Shown here piece by piece: positions 41,561 through 50,533 of a stretch of 64,000 nt of DNA. A program made the position numbers and the translations under genes. The stretch is taken from contig DAITAC010000004.1 of assembly GCA_036824465.1 (NCBI GenBank), positions 38,868 to 102,867 on the forward strand, in the 5' to 3' direction. The first letter of the stretch is position 1. Each line of letters starts with the position of its first letter. This DNA comes from JAKOQB01 sp036824465 (lineage in GTDB: Bacteria; Pseudomonadota; Gammaproteobacteria; Burkholderiales; Burkholderiaceae_F). The notes beneath the pieces are model-generated. The model made no database searches. It was not told the DNA's origin and worked only from the letters and a program-made list of their open reading frames with translations.

Positions 41561-44098
41561 ATGAAACCACGTCAGATCTTTGTCACGACCGCACTGCCGT
41601 ACGCCAACGGCAAGCCGCACATCGGCCACATCATGGAGTACATCCAGGCCGACATCTGGGTGCGCTACCAGCGGTTGCGCGGCAACGCGGTGCACTTCGT
41701 CTGCGCCGAAGACGCGCACGGCGCGGCGATCATGATCGCCGCCGAGAAGGCGGGCAAGACACCGCAGCAGTTCATCGCCGAGATGATGGCCGCCCGGCAA
41801 CAGTATCTCGACGGCTTTCACATCGGCTTTGATCACTGGCACACGACGGACTCGAAAGAGAACGTCGAACTATCGCAGTCGATCTACCGCGCGCTGCGCG
41901 CCAACGAACTGATCGAGATCCGCACCATCGAGCAGTTCTACGACCCCGTCAAGGGAATGTTCCTGCCGGACCGCTACATCAAGGGCACCTGTCCCAAGTG
42001 CGGCGCCAAGGAGCAGAACGGCGACAACTGCGAGGTGTGCGGCTCGACCTATGCGCCGACGGACCTGAAGGACCCCTGCTCGGTGCTGACCGGCGCGCGC
42101 CCCGAGTTGCGATCGTCCGAGCATTATTTCTTCAAGCTGTCGGACGCGCGTTGCGTCGAGTTCCTGCGCGACTGGACCGCCGGCGGGAATCGCCGCGGCG
42201 AACCGCACCTGCAGCCCGAGGTGTATGCGAAGACGCAGGAGTGGATCGGCGAAGGCGGCAAGGGACTGGCGGACTGGGATATCTCGCGCGATGCGCCCTA
42301 CTTCGGCATCCCGATTCCGGACACGGCCGACAAGTTCTTCTACGTGTGGCTGGATGCGCCGATCGGCTACCTGGCGTCGCTCAAGGCGTATTTCGACAGT
42401 GGCAAGGCACGTGCGCGCGGCGAGACGCGCAGCTTCGACGAATTCAGTGAGGCCGCGGAGGTCGAGCAGGTACATTTCATCGGCAAGGACATCGTGTACT
42501 TCCACACGTTGTTCTGGCCGGCCATGCTGAAGTTCTCCGGCCGCAAGGTACCGGACAGTATCTACGTGCACGGCTTCATCACCACCGTCAGCGGCGAGAA
42601 GATGAGCAAGAGCCGCGGCACGGGCATCGACCCGCTGCGCTATCTCGAAGTCGGCATGAATCCCGAGTGGTTCCGCTACTACGTGGCGGCCAAGCTCAAT
42701 GCGCACGTCGAGGACATCGAATTCAATCCGGACGACTTCCTCGCGCGCGTCAACAGCGACCTGATCGGCAAGTACGTCAATATCGCCAGCCGCGCGGCAG
42801 GGTTTCTGGTCAAGCATTTCGACGGCAGGCTGGCGATCACGAACGATCCGTCCGGCGCACCGGCGGGTGCCACGGCGGTGGCGCTGGCGTCAAAGGACGA
42901 GATCGCCAGCTACCTCGATGGTCGCGAATACGGCAGAGCCCTGCGCGAAGCGATGCACATCGCCGATTTTGCGAATGAGCACTTCGACAAGCACAAGCCG
43001 TGGGAACTTGCGCGCGACCCTGCCCAGCACACGCTGCTGCAGCAGGTGTGCAGCGATGTGATCAATGCGTTTCGGGTGCTGACGATCTATCTGGCACCGG
43101 TGCTGCCGGTCACCGCGGCACGCGTGGCGCGCGAGCTGTTTGGCATGACACGGGACTTCACCTGGGACGATACTTCGCATGCGGCGACGCGCGTGTTGCC
43201 CTACAGGCACCTGATGGCGCGGGTGGAAGGCAAGCAGATCGATGCGTTGTTTGAAAGCGAGACCGCCGTATCCCTCCCCTCTCCCGCCGGGAGAGGGGCC
43301 GGGGGTGAGGGAGCAGCCGCCACAAGAGTGCAACGTCCTAGGCAGGTGCAAAAGGCCCGTGTTGACCCGCGTCTGCTCACCAATGCACGTGAACTGCGCA
43401 AGACGGCAACCGACGCCGAAGCACTGCTATGGGCATTGCTGCGTGATCGCCAGATTGCCGATGCGAAATTCCGGCGGCAGCATCCGATTGAAATCGAGGG
43501 CACCAAGTACATCGCCGACTTCTTCTGTGCCGACGCACGGCTGGCCGTCGAGTTGGACGGCGGCCAGCATGCGGAGCAGCAGGCGCTGCTAAAGGATCGC
43601 GAGCGCGATCGGATGTTGCTGCTAAAGGGAATCCGCACCCTCAGATTCTGGGACAACGAGGTGATGGGCGACATTGCGGCAGTGCTCGAGTCGATCTATC
43701 TCGCGCTTATTGGCGCGGCTCCCTCACCCCCAACCCCTCTCCCGGAGGGAGAGGGGGGGACGATCGGCATCGAAGAATTCGCCAAGGTCGACCTGCGCAT
43801 CGCGAAGATCGTGAACGCGGAATACGTCGAGGGTTCGGACAAGCTGCTGCGGCTCACACTCGACGCAGGCGAAGGCCGCCTGCGTACCGTGTTTGCCGGC
43901 ATCAAGTCGGCCTACAAGCAGGAAGACCTGATCGGCAGGCTCACCGTGCTGGTCGCCAACCTGGCGCCACGCAAGATGAAGTTCGGCGTCAGCGAAGGAA
44001 TGGTGCTGGCGGCGAGCGCAGCCGACGAAAAGTCCCAACCCGGCCTGTACCTGCTCAATCCGCATCCGGGCGCGCAGCCGGGCATGCGCGTGAAGTAG
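41561..44098 (+). CDS. metG: Methionyl-tRNA synthetase with inserted DUF559 domain
   Basis: An 845-residue MetRS: HIGH at 20-23, zinc site CPKCGAKEQNGDNCEVC, KMSKS at 347-351, the anticodon-binding domain to about 565, and a C-terminal EMAP-II-type tRNA-binding domain (FAKVDLRIAKIV, residues about 735-845). In the linker between them, residues about 571-732 are foreign: a DUF559 endonuclease-like domain (about 600-717; ELRKTATDAEALLWALLRDR, KFRRQHPI, ADFFC, VELDGGQHAEQ, TLRFWDNEV) flanked by peptides encoded by REP-like palindromes (LPSPAGRGAGGEG, SPPTPLPEGEGG). The frame is unbroken. The protein is about 160 residues longer than usual. The insertion spares both functional domains. Confidence 0.93.
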   Translation: MKPRQIFVTTALPYANGKPHIGHIMEYIQADIWVRYQRLRGNAVHFVCAEDAHGAAIMIAAEKAGKTPQQFIAEMMAARQQYLDGFHIGFDHWHTTDSKENVELSQSIYRALRANELIEIRTIEQFYDPVKGMFLPDRYIKGTCPKCGAKEQNGDNCEVCGSTYAPTDLKDPCSVLTGARPELRSSEHYFFKLSDARCVEFLRDWTAGGNRRGEPHLQPEVYAKTQEWIGEGGKGLADWDISRDAPYFGIPIPDTADKFFYVWLDAPIGYLASLKAYFDSGKARARGETRSFDEFSEAAEVEQVHFIGKDIVYFHTLFWPAMLKFSGRKVPDSIYVHGFITTVSGEKMSKSRGTGIDPLRYLEVGMNPEWFRYYVAAKLNAHVEDIEFNPDDFLARVNSDLIGKYVNIASRAAGFLVKHFDGRLAITNDPSGAPAGATAVALASKDEIASYLDGREYGRALREAMHIADFANEHFDKHKPWELARDPAQHTLLQQVCSDVINAFRVLTIYLAPVLPVTAARVARELFGMTRDFTWDDTSHAATRVLPYRHLMARVEGKQIDALFESETAVSLPSPAGRGAGGEGAAATRVQRPRQVQKARVDPRLLTNARELRKTATDAEALLWALLRDRQIADAKFRRQHPIEIEGTKYIADFFCADARLAVELDGGQHAEQQALLKDRERDRMLLLKGIRTLRFWDNEVMGDIAAVLESIYLALIGAAPSPPTPLPEGEGGTIGIEEFAKVDLRIAKIVNAEYVEGSDKLLRLTLDAGEGRLRTVFAGIKSAYKQEDLIGRLTVLVANLAPRKMKFGVSEGMVLAASAADEKSQPGLYLLNPHPGAQPGMRVK
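43272..43311. repeat. REP-like palindrome, left copy in metG
   Basis: CCCCTCTCCCGCCGGGAGAGGGG-type hairpin followed by GGGTGAGGG; translated in frame as LPSPAGRGAGGEG. Inverse orientation to the copy at 43721. Confidence 0.8.
43721..43758. repeat. REP-like palindrome, right copy in metG
   Basis: CCCTCACCCCCAACCCCTCT then CCCGGAGGGAGAGGGG; translated in frame as SPPTPLPEGEGG. Same orientation as the intergenic copy at 21141-21177. Confidence 0.8.
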
Positions 44099-45016
44099 TC
44101 AGGCCCAGATGAAGAGTGCGATCAGCGCCGCCAGCACCGCGTACTTGAGCGCGTAGTAGGCGAAGCGGCTGCGGGCCTTCAGCCGCTTGCCCCACAGGCG
44201 GATGCCGATCACGCGCGAAAAGAGCCGGTTCACGCCGCCGATGCGTTCGCCGGGAACGTTCGCGCTCGCCGAAGCACTCATCATCGTCGCGCGCACCAGC
44301 CGGTTGAATGCACGTGCGAACGGATTGTTCAGCGGCCGCTCGATATCGCAGAACAGGATGATCCGCTGCACCGCCGTTTCGTTGCGCGCATAGTGGATGA
44401 ACGTCTCGTCGAACATCAGCACCTCGCCGTCGCGCCAGAAGCGCCGCTCGCCGTCGACCTCGATGAAGCATTCCGGTGCGTTCGCGGTACGCAATCCGAG
44501 GTGATAGCGCAGTGACCCGGCGTACGGGTCACGATGCCGCTGCAGCGTGGCACCCGGCGGCAGCACCGCGAACATCGCCGCCTTCACCGCTGGAATCGAC
44601 AGCAGCAACGCCAGCGTGCGCGGGCACGCCTGCTGCGCCGACGGCAGCGTTTCGCCATACCAGGTCAGATAGAACCGCGTCCAGCCGGTCTTGAAGAACG
44701 AGTTGAAGCCGACGTCGTTGTAGCCGGTTGCGACCGTGATGCGTCCGCCTTCGTACAACGCCAGCGCTTCGTCACGAATCGTCTGCCAATTTGCCTGCAG
44801 TGGCGCAAGTTCGGGAAAGGCAGCCGGGTCGATGTACGGACGCGGCGGCACCTTCGACGACAGGTACAGCAGCGAGTTGATCGGCGCCAGGATCGTTGAA
44901 TGATCGGTCAGTTGGCGTGCAAAGCCGTGCCGCACCTTGCCGCGCAGATGCACATACACGGCCGACGCCACAAACAGCACGGCGAACCAGAACTTGACGG
45001 ACAGCAGAATGTTCAA
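44099..45016 (-). CDS. lpxO: Aspartyl/asparaginyl beta-hydroxylase family, LpxO-like
   Basis: A protein of about 305 residues with an N-terminal transmembrane anchor (VKFWFAVLFVASAVYVHLRG), a Fe(II)/2-oxoglutarate hydroxylase core (HRDPYAGSLRYHLGL, then ETFIHYARNET and RIILFCDIERP) and a C-terminal transmembrane segment. This layout matches LpxO, which hydroxylates the secondary acyl chain of lipid A. The start is uncertain: TTG 45016 fits the family N-terminus; an ATG at 45091 gives a non-conserved extension. Its stop abuts the metG stop without a spacer (convergent genes). Confidence 0.83.
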   Translation of the reverse strand: MNILLSVKFWFAVLFVASAVYVHLRGKVRHGFARQLTDHSTILAPINSLLYLSSKVPPRPYIDPAAFPELAPLQANWQTIRDEALALYEGGRITVATGYNDVGFNSFFKTGWTRFYLTWYGETLPSAQQACPRTLALLLSIPAVKAAMFAVLPPGATLQRHRDPYAGSLRYHLGLRTANAPECFIEVDGERRFWRDGEVLMFDETFIHYARNETAVQRIILFCDIERPLNNPFARAFNRLVRATMMSASASANVPGERIGGVNRLFSRVIGIRLWGKRLKARSRFAYYALKYAVLAALIALFIWA

Positions 45017-45212
45017 GCAAAGCCGATGATCAGGTCGATCTGAAGATGATACCCAGCGCGCGTGAGCCGGCCGGTTATCAGTCACGTGCAATGGATTCCT
45101 CGTGGCGCATGCGCAGATTCGTCAACCCCACAATTGGGGCATCACAAGCAAACGAGGGCCGGCGGCGCCACAATCTGCCTTGACACGACAGCAAGCGCGG
45201 GAGGATCGACGC

Positions 45213-46577
45213 ATGCATCACGAATCGCACGTTCTGCACCGGCAGTTGCGCGGCCAGTACCCGCTGGCGGTGGCGGCCAACGGCTGCTTCATCACCGATG
45301 CGAGTGGCAAGCGCTATCTGGATGCGTCGGGCGGCGCCGCGGTCTCGTGCCTGGGCCATGGCCATCCGGATGTGGTGGCGGCGATGCACCGTCAGATCGA
45401 TCACATCGCATACGCGCATACGAGCTTCTTTTCGACCCAGGTGGCCGAGGATCTGGCCGATGCGCTGATCGAGGATGCGCCGGCGCTCGATCCGCAGCGG
45501 CCGATGACGCACGCCTATCTCGTGTCGGGCGGCTCGGAAGCCATGGAAGCGGCGCTGAAACTCGCGCGCCAGTACTTTGTCGAGATCGGCCAGCCGCAGC
45601 GCGCGCATTTCATCGCGCGCCGCAACAGCTATCACGGCAACACGCTCGGCGCGCTGGCGGTGGGCGGCAATGTCTGGCGCCGCCGGCAGTTTGCACCGCT
45701 GCTGATCGATGTCGCGCACGTGGCGCCGCCCTATGCGTATCGAGACCAGCGCGACGAGGAGACCGAGGCGCAATACAGCGAGCGATTGGTGCGCGAGATC
45801 GAGGAAACGATCACACGCATCGGCGCCGACAAGGTGATCGCGTTCGTTGCCGAAACCGTGGGCGGCGCCACGAGCGGCTGCCTGACCGCGCCGCCCGGCT
45901 ACTACAAGGACGTGCGCGCGCTGTGCGACCGTCACGGCATCCTGCTGATCCTCGACGAAGTGATGTGCGGCATGGGACGCACCGGCACGCTGCACGCATG
46001 CGAGCAGGAGGGCGTGGTACCGGACCTGTTGGCGGTGGCCAAGGGGCTCGGCGGCGGGTATCAACCCATTGGCGCCGTGCTGGTCGGCGGCCACATCGTC
46101 GATGCACTGGCGCAGGGTTCAGGAGCTTTTCACCACAGTCACACATACATCGGACACGCGGTGGCATGCGCCGCCGCACTTGCCGTGCAGCGCGTGCTCA
46201 AGCGCGGCCGGCTCGTGGAGCGATGCATGCAGCAGGGCGAGAAGCTCGCGGCGCGGCTCAGCGCTTCATTCAGCACGCACCCGTACGTCGGCGACATCCG
46301 CGGGCGCGGGCTCTTCCGTGCGCTCGAACTCGTCCGCGATCGCGCAACCAGAGAGCCGTTCGATCCGCAGCTCAAGCTGGCGGCGACGGTCAAGAAGGCC
46401 GCGATGGACGCCGGTCTGCTGTGCTATCCGATGGGAGGCACGATCGACGGCCAACGCGGCGACCATGTCCTGCTGGCGCCGCCCTTCATCATCAACGACG
46501 ACGAACTCGATCTGGTCATCGAACGGCTGCGCGCGGCGCTCGACAGTGCGCTGGCGCAGATCGGATCGGCCTGCTGA
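45213..46577 (+). CDS. Class III PLP-dependent aminotransferase
   Basis: A 454-residue fold-type I, class III aminotransferase. The motifs are YLDASGGAAVSCLGHGHPDV near the start, HAYLVSGGSEAMEAALK, the RRNSYHGNTLGALAVGG region, LILDEVMCGMGRTGT (cofactor Asp) and LLAVAKGLGGGYQPIGAVLV, where the KGLGGGY lysine binds PLP. It converts an amino group of an amino acid or amine to a carbonyl. An SD GGGAGGA precedes ATG 45213, rejecting upstream in-frame start 45102. Substrate not defined; it could supply the aldehydes handled elsewhere in the window. Confidence 0.88.
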   Translation: MHHESHVLHRQLRGQYPLAVAANGCFITDASGKRYLDASGGAAVSCLGHGHPDVVAAMHRQIDHIAYAHTSFFSTQVAEDLADALIEDAPALDPQRPMTHAYLVSGGSEAMEAALKLARQYFVEIGQPQRAHFIARRNSYHGNTLGALAVGGNVWRRRQFAPLLIDVAHVAPPYAYRDQRDEETEAQYSERLVREIEETITRIGADKVIAFVAETVGGATSGCLTAPPGYYKDVRALCDRHGILLILDEVMCGMGRTGTLHACEQEGVVPDLLAVAKGLGGGYQPIGAVLVGGHIVDALAQGSGAFHHSHTYIGHAVACAAALAVQRVLKRGRLVERCMQQGEKLAARLSASFSTHPYVGDIRGRGLFRALELVRDRATREPFDPQLKLAATVKKAAMDAGLLCYPMGGTIDGQRGDHVLLAPPFIINDDELDLVIERLRAALDSALAQIGSAC

Positions 46578-46953
46578 GACGATGTTGTTCTGACTTCGAC
46601 ATTTGAACTCGGTCGGAGAGATACAAAGTCATTCGGGCAGTCCCCATTTCGTGGCCTTTCACCGCCCAATCCCTCCCTGCATTCGCCGTAAAGGCGGCGG
46701 CGCAGCTCGTGGTTCAGACGTGCGGACTGATCTGGAGGGAAGCGGCTGGTCGCCAGCGGCATGGCTCGACCCGATGCTGCCCGTCGAGCCATCCAAATGC
46801 GGTCGTTCAAGTCGCTCCCACGTAAGCAGTCGCTCAACGCTCGACGCTCGGAAGTAGATGCTCAACCTTTCACAAGCGCGGCCGACAGAGGCCGCAATCT
46901 GCAGGGGGTCCGATCCATGGAATGGGTAGCTCTCTCTTTTTAGGTGCATAGCG
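46578..46953. other. Non-coding gap with a 10-bp inverted repeat
   Basis: No gene is evident. A perfect inverted repeat ATGGCTCGAC/GTCGAGCCAT lies at 46761-46770 and 46783-46792 (12-base loop) with no T tract. Composition looks less GC-rich than the flanks. Confidence 0.4.
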
Positions 46954-47580
46954 TCATGGCTTCGGGACGCGAAGTCGACTAATCATCAGCGAGCCAGAGA
47001 GTGCAAACATGCCAACGAGTGGATGAAGCTTGAAGCCGCCCAAAGTGACTTCGCCAAACCATAAGTTCTCGCGCACTGCGCCGGTCCAGGCCGCCACGGC
47101 CAAGAGAAATACGAGGACGATGGAAGTCGGTATTGGCGTGCCTTCGAAGTACTTCACCTTATTGCTCCCTTCGGAGAGCGTCTCTGCGGTGATGTTATAG
47201 CGAGCAAGCCGTGAGACCCCGCAAGCGACGAAGAACGCCAAGACGACGCGGTCGTACAGACCATGCATGCCGCAACCGTACGCAATGATGGCGGGAGCTA
47301 CACCGAAGGAAATGACATCAGCGAGTGAGTCGAGTTCTCGGCCCAGCGACGAAGTCTTCTGCCGCCACCTGGCGATGCGGCCGTCCAAGACATCAAATAT
47401 CAACGCAGCCAGAACGAGGCCGCATGCAAAGTAGACGTGAATTACTTCATGCAGCTCGAGGTACGTCATGATGGAAAAGAGTGCCCCTGTGCCGCAGACG
47501 GCGTTTCCGAGAGTGAACCAGTCTGCCAGGTGGAACTCTCGAATCATCGAGAACGGCTTGTGCGGCGTAGTTGTTGTCAT
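46954..47580 (-). CDS. pssA: CDP-alcohol phosphatidyltransferase, PssA-like
   Basis: A 208-residue inner-membrane enzyme with several transmembrane segments and the CDP-alcohol phosphotransferase motif DGxxARx8GxxxDxxxD (DGRIARWRQ ... GRELDSLAD). Resembles CDP-diacylglycerol-serine O-phosphatidyltransferase type II. It lies isolated between long gaps, and its bases look less GC-rich than the window average (by eye), a hint of separate origin. Whether it makes phosphatidylserine or another head group cannot be told. Confidence 0.82.
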   Translation of the reverse strand: MTTTTPHKPFSMIREFHLADWFTLGNAVCGTGALFSIMTYLELHEVIHVYFACGLVLAALIFDVLDGRIARWRQKTSSLGRELDSLADVISFGVAPAIIAYGCGMHGLYDRVVLAFFVACGVSRLARYNITAETLSEGSNKVKYFEGTPIPTSIVLVFLLAVAAWTGAVRENLWFGEVTLGGFKLHPLVGMFALSGSLMISRLRVPKP

Positions 47581-48286
47581 TGGATGCGTCTCCGACTTCC
47601 ATTGTTTGCTCGTTTGAGTCGACGTGCTGAAGATGCTGCTTGCGCAATCGACGAGCGCAAGTTTGCGCCAACGCCGATCTCGTCGAGGGAGAGCGAGAGG
47701 GCTAACGTGTTCTATCGTGAGATATTCTCTAATTATCTCCGTTCAGCGGATCTTGTTAACCGACTTCTGCGTCCGCGGCGCAGTGAATGAAGTGAGTGCT
47801 CGGAGGGTCATCGACGACCGACCGGTTTGCGGCGAACTGAGAAGTGACTTTTTCCGACCGCTCCTGGCCGATGAGCGACAGTTGCGGTGCACGCTGGCAA
47901 GTCGGAAAGCGGACGGTCGCTGCGCCACCGCGGAATTCGTTGGTCCAGCTGACGGACTTCGCGCGAGACTCCTGCGTATGACAAATCAAAAACGTGGAAG
48001 GACTCGCTCCGACTGACCTTTTCGGTCGTGGTCGGTTCATACCCCTCGCGCAGTTGTCATTACGGGTTCACCTGCTGTGCCCTGCCGCATGCGCCGATCA
48101 GCGGCTCGTGCTTCTAACAAAAAGCGCGCGTCCGCGCGCTGCAAGTCTCGAGCGTGCCGTTCACCGAGCCAGGATCCGAGAACGGTTCGCGGCGGCTGGT
48201 CTCCGGCTCCGAGCGAACCCGCGATCGGTGAGCGCTCAATTTGCTTTTGATTCACATCGTATTAACATGCCGGGGTCCGCATCGTC
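47581..48286. other. Long gene-free gap with orphan terminator
   Basis: About 700 bp in which no protein-like ORF is convincing. It includes the pssA promoter side, an A/T-richer stretch around 47700-47760 and the minus-strand terminator at 48119-48140. Upstream of the hyf-like genes, around 48240-48270, it is A/T rich (TTGCTTTTGATTCACATCG) and may hold their promoter. Confidence 0.35.
48119..48140 (-). terminator. Minus-strand intrinsic terminator without an obvious gene
   Basis: AGCGCGCG-GA-CGCGCGCT followed by TTTTGTT on the minus strand. No minus-strand gene lies upstream before the divergent hyf operon, so it may end a small RNA or be a relic. Confidence 0.55.
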
Positions 48287-48502
48287 ATGGAGTGCGGCCC
48301 GATGGAAAACAAGACCGCCCGCCTCACGCTGCTGCTCGATCCGCGCAAGAAGGCCCTGTTCGAGGAGATTTGCGCGGCCCAGGACCTGACGCCCTCGCAG
48401 GTGGTGCGCCAGCTGATCCGCGAGTACATCATCGAGCACGCCGGCAATCGGGCGCTGCCCGGCTGGCTGCTGACGGCGTCCAGGATGAAACCGCGGCGCT
48501 GA
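48287..48502 (+). CDS. Small ribbon-helix-helix-type protein
   Basis: A 71-residue protein. TARLTLLLDPRKKALFEEIC then LTPSQVVRQLIREYIIEH reads as a strand followed by two helices, the CopG/Arc pattern. ATG 48302 (MENKTARL) is an alternative start. It lies 15 bases before the hyfB-like gene and may regulate that operon. A plain DNA-binding regulator is likely; no antitoxin partner is adjacent. Confidence 0.72.
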   Translation: MECGPMENKTARLTLLLDPRKKALFEEICAAQDLTPSQVVRQLIREYIIEHAGNRALPGWLLTASRMKPRR

Positions 48503-48517
48503 ACCGCAGCGATCCCC

Positions 48518-50533
48518 GTGACAGAACTCGCGCTGCTCCCGATCGACTGGATTCTCGTGGCCGTCGTTGCCTGGCTGGCCGTGGGCGTGGCCGGCATTGT
48601 GCGACCCGGCAGCTTCTTCATCGTCGCGCGCGTGCTTTTCCCGCTCGGCGCGGCGATCGGCCTGCTGGTGGCAGTCGCCGCCATCGCGGCGCTCGTTTCG
48701 GTGCCGCAGATCGCGGTCCTGCCGCTCGGGCTTCCAGGTCTGCCATTCCATCTGCGGCTGGACGCCTTGTCCGCGTTCTTTCTCTTCTTGCTCGGCGCCG
48801 TCGCGGCTGGCGTTTCGGTATTCGCTTCCGGCTACTTCCGCCAGGGCGAGGGCACGCCACCGGGCCTGCTGTGCCTGCTGTACCACCTGTTTCTCGCCTC
48901 GATGGCGATGGTGCTGCTGGCCGACGACGCGTACGTCTTCATGGTGATGTGGGAACTGATGGCGCTGTCGTCATTCTTCCTCGTGACGGCGAATCACGTG
49001 ATCCCCGAGATTCGCCGCGCCGGCTACCTGTATCTGCTGATCGCGCACATCGGCGCGCTGGCGATCCTGCTGTGCTTCGGCGTTCTGCAGGCAAACACGG
49101 GCGACTACACATTCGACAACATGCGCGCGCAGCAGCTGGCGCCGTTCTGGGCCTCGGTCGCGTTCCTGCTGGCGCTGTTCGGTTTCGGCGCGAAAGCGGG
49201 CCTTCTTCCGCTGCACATCTGGCTGCCGGAAGCGCATCCCGCAGCGCCGTCGCCCGTCTCTGCGCTGATGAGCGGCGTGATGCTGAAGACCGCGATCTAC
49301 GGCCTGCTGCGCGTGAGCTTCGACATCCTGCAGGCGCAGGTCTGGTGGTGGGGCGTGCTGGCACTGGTGCTGGGTCTTGCGACCGCGCTGTTCGGCGTCG
49401 TGTTCAGCGCGATCCAGACCGACATGAAGCGCCTGCTCGCCTATTCGTCGATCGAGAACATCGGACTGCTGACCGTCGGCATCGGACTGGGGCTGCTTTT
49501 TGCCGGCTATCGCATGCAGACGATGGCGGCACTCGCGCTCACTGCCGTTCTGTATCACGCACTGAACCACGCGTTCTTCAAGAGCCTCCTCTTTCTCGGC
49601 ACCGGCGCCGTGCTTCATGCAACACGCGAACGCAACCTCGGCAAACTCGGCGGCCTGCTGCGCTTCATGCCGTGGGTCGGCTGGCTGGCACTGGTCGGCG
49701 CGCTGTCAGCGGCGGGACTGCCGCCGCTGAACGGCTTCGTGTCGGAGTGGCTGCTGCTGCAAAGCTTCCTGTTCACGCTGGGCCTGCCGGGGACCTTCGT
49801 CAACAACCTGGTTCCTGTGGCAGCGGCCGGTGTCGCATTGGTTGCGGCGCTCGGCGGCTACGTGATGGTGAAGTTCTTCGGCGTGATCTTCCTCGGGCAG
49901 CCACGCGAGCCGGCACTGGCGCAGTCGCATGACGCTGCGATATGGGAGCGCATCGGTCTTGTATGGCTGGCCCTGGCGTGTGTGCTGCTCGGCTTGTTCC
50001 CGGCCCAGGTGATTACGTTGATCGACCCGGTGACCCGCGTTCTGGTCGGCGACGGCATCGGTGCCAAAGTCGCATTGCATGGGTGGCTTTTCCTGGCACC
50101 GGTCGACCCCGGCCGCGCAAGCTACAGCCCGCTGCTGTTCCTTGTCCTCGTTGCCGCCAGTTTCGCTTTGTCGTTCCTGCTCGTGCGTACGCTGTACCAC
50201 GGTCGCCTGCGGCGCGCAGCTCCGTGGGACTGCGGCTTCCCGCTGCTCAACGCACGGATGCAGGACACGGCCGAAGGCTTCGGGCAGCCCATCCGGCAGG
50301 TGTTCGAGCCGTTCTTCCGCATCGAGCGGCACCTGCCGACGCCGTTTGATCGCGAGCCATCGTATCGGCTCGTCGCGACCGATCATTTCTGGCACTGGCT
50401 GTACCTGCCCGTGGCGCACATCGTCGAGCTGGCATCGCGCACCGTTGGCCTGCTGCAGCAGGGCCGCATTGCAACCTACCTGATGTATAGCTTCATCACG
50501 CTGCTGGTGATGCTGGTGCTGGTGTTCCGATGA
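48518..50533 (+). CDS. hyfB: HyfB-like proton antiporter subunit
   Basis: A 671-residue polytopic NuoL/HycC-type subunit with about 15 transmembrane segments. The antiporter helices with conserved charges are visible (MVMWELMALSSFFLVTANH, IWLPEAHPAAPSPVSALMSG, DMKRLLAYSSIENIGLL, LKSLLFLGTGAVLH-like). It pumps ions in complex I-related membrane complexes. The start is GTG 48518. The next gene overlaps by 4 bases. First of six genes hyfB-C-E-F-G-I. Confidence 0.88.
   Translation: MTELALLPIDWILVAVVAWLAVGVAGIVRPGSFFIVARVLFPLGAAIGLLVAVAAIAALVSVPQIAVLPLGLPGLPFHLRLDALSAFFLFLLGAVAAGVSVFASGYFRQGEGTPPGLLCLLYHLFLASMAMVLLADDAYVFMVMWELMALSSFFLVTANHVIPEIRRAGYLYLLIAHIGALAILLCFGVLQANTGDYTFDNMRAQQLAPFWASVAFLLALFGFGAKAGLLPLHIWLPEAHPAAPSPVSALMSGVMLKTAIYGLLRVSFDILQAQVWWWGVLALVLGLATALFGVVFSAIQTDMKRLLAYSSIENIGLLTVGIGLGLLFAGYRMQTMAALALTAVLYHALNHAFFKSLLFLGTGAVLHATRERNLGKLGGLLRFMPWVGWLALVGALSAAGLPPLNGFVSEWLLLQSFLFTLGLPGTFVNNLVPVAAAGVALVAALGGYVMVKFFGVIFLGQPREPALAQSHDAAIWERIGLVWLALACVLLGLFPAQVITLIDPVTRVLVGDGIGAKVALHGWLFLAPVDPGRASYSPLLFLVLVAASFALSFLLVRTLYHGRLRRAAPWDCGFPLLNARMQDTAEGFGQPIRQVFEPFFRIERHLPTPFDREPSYRLVATDHFWHWLYLPVAHIVELASRTVGLLQQGRIATYLMYSFITLLVMLVLVFR

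Larger units (their letters stand above)
43272..43758 (+). mobile_element. DUF559 cassette bounded by inverted REP-like palindromes
   Basis: About 487 bases inside metG carry a DUF559 domain and are bounded by inverted copies of one palindrome: 43272-43311 (ending GGGGGTGAGGG) and 43721-43758 (beginning CCCTCACCCCC). The same palindrome is present alone at 21141-21177. The domain has the PD-(D/E)xK-like residues of the family (ADFFC, VELDGGQ). No target duplication was identified. The in-frame location suggests insertion or capture that was tolerated in the linker. Confidence 0.65.

Noticed and set aside
45062..46606. Long plus-strand open frame over the aminotransferase
   Set aside because: Shadow frame; the aminotransferase at 45213-46577 has all motifs and a ribosome site.
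48241..49932. Long plus-strand open frame overlapping hyfB
   Set aside because: Arg-rich composition of a GC-rich shadow frame; hyfB in another frame has clear family motifs.
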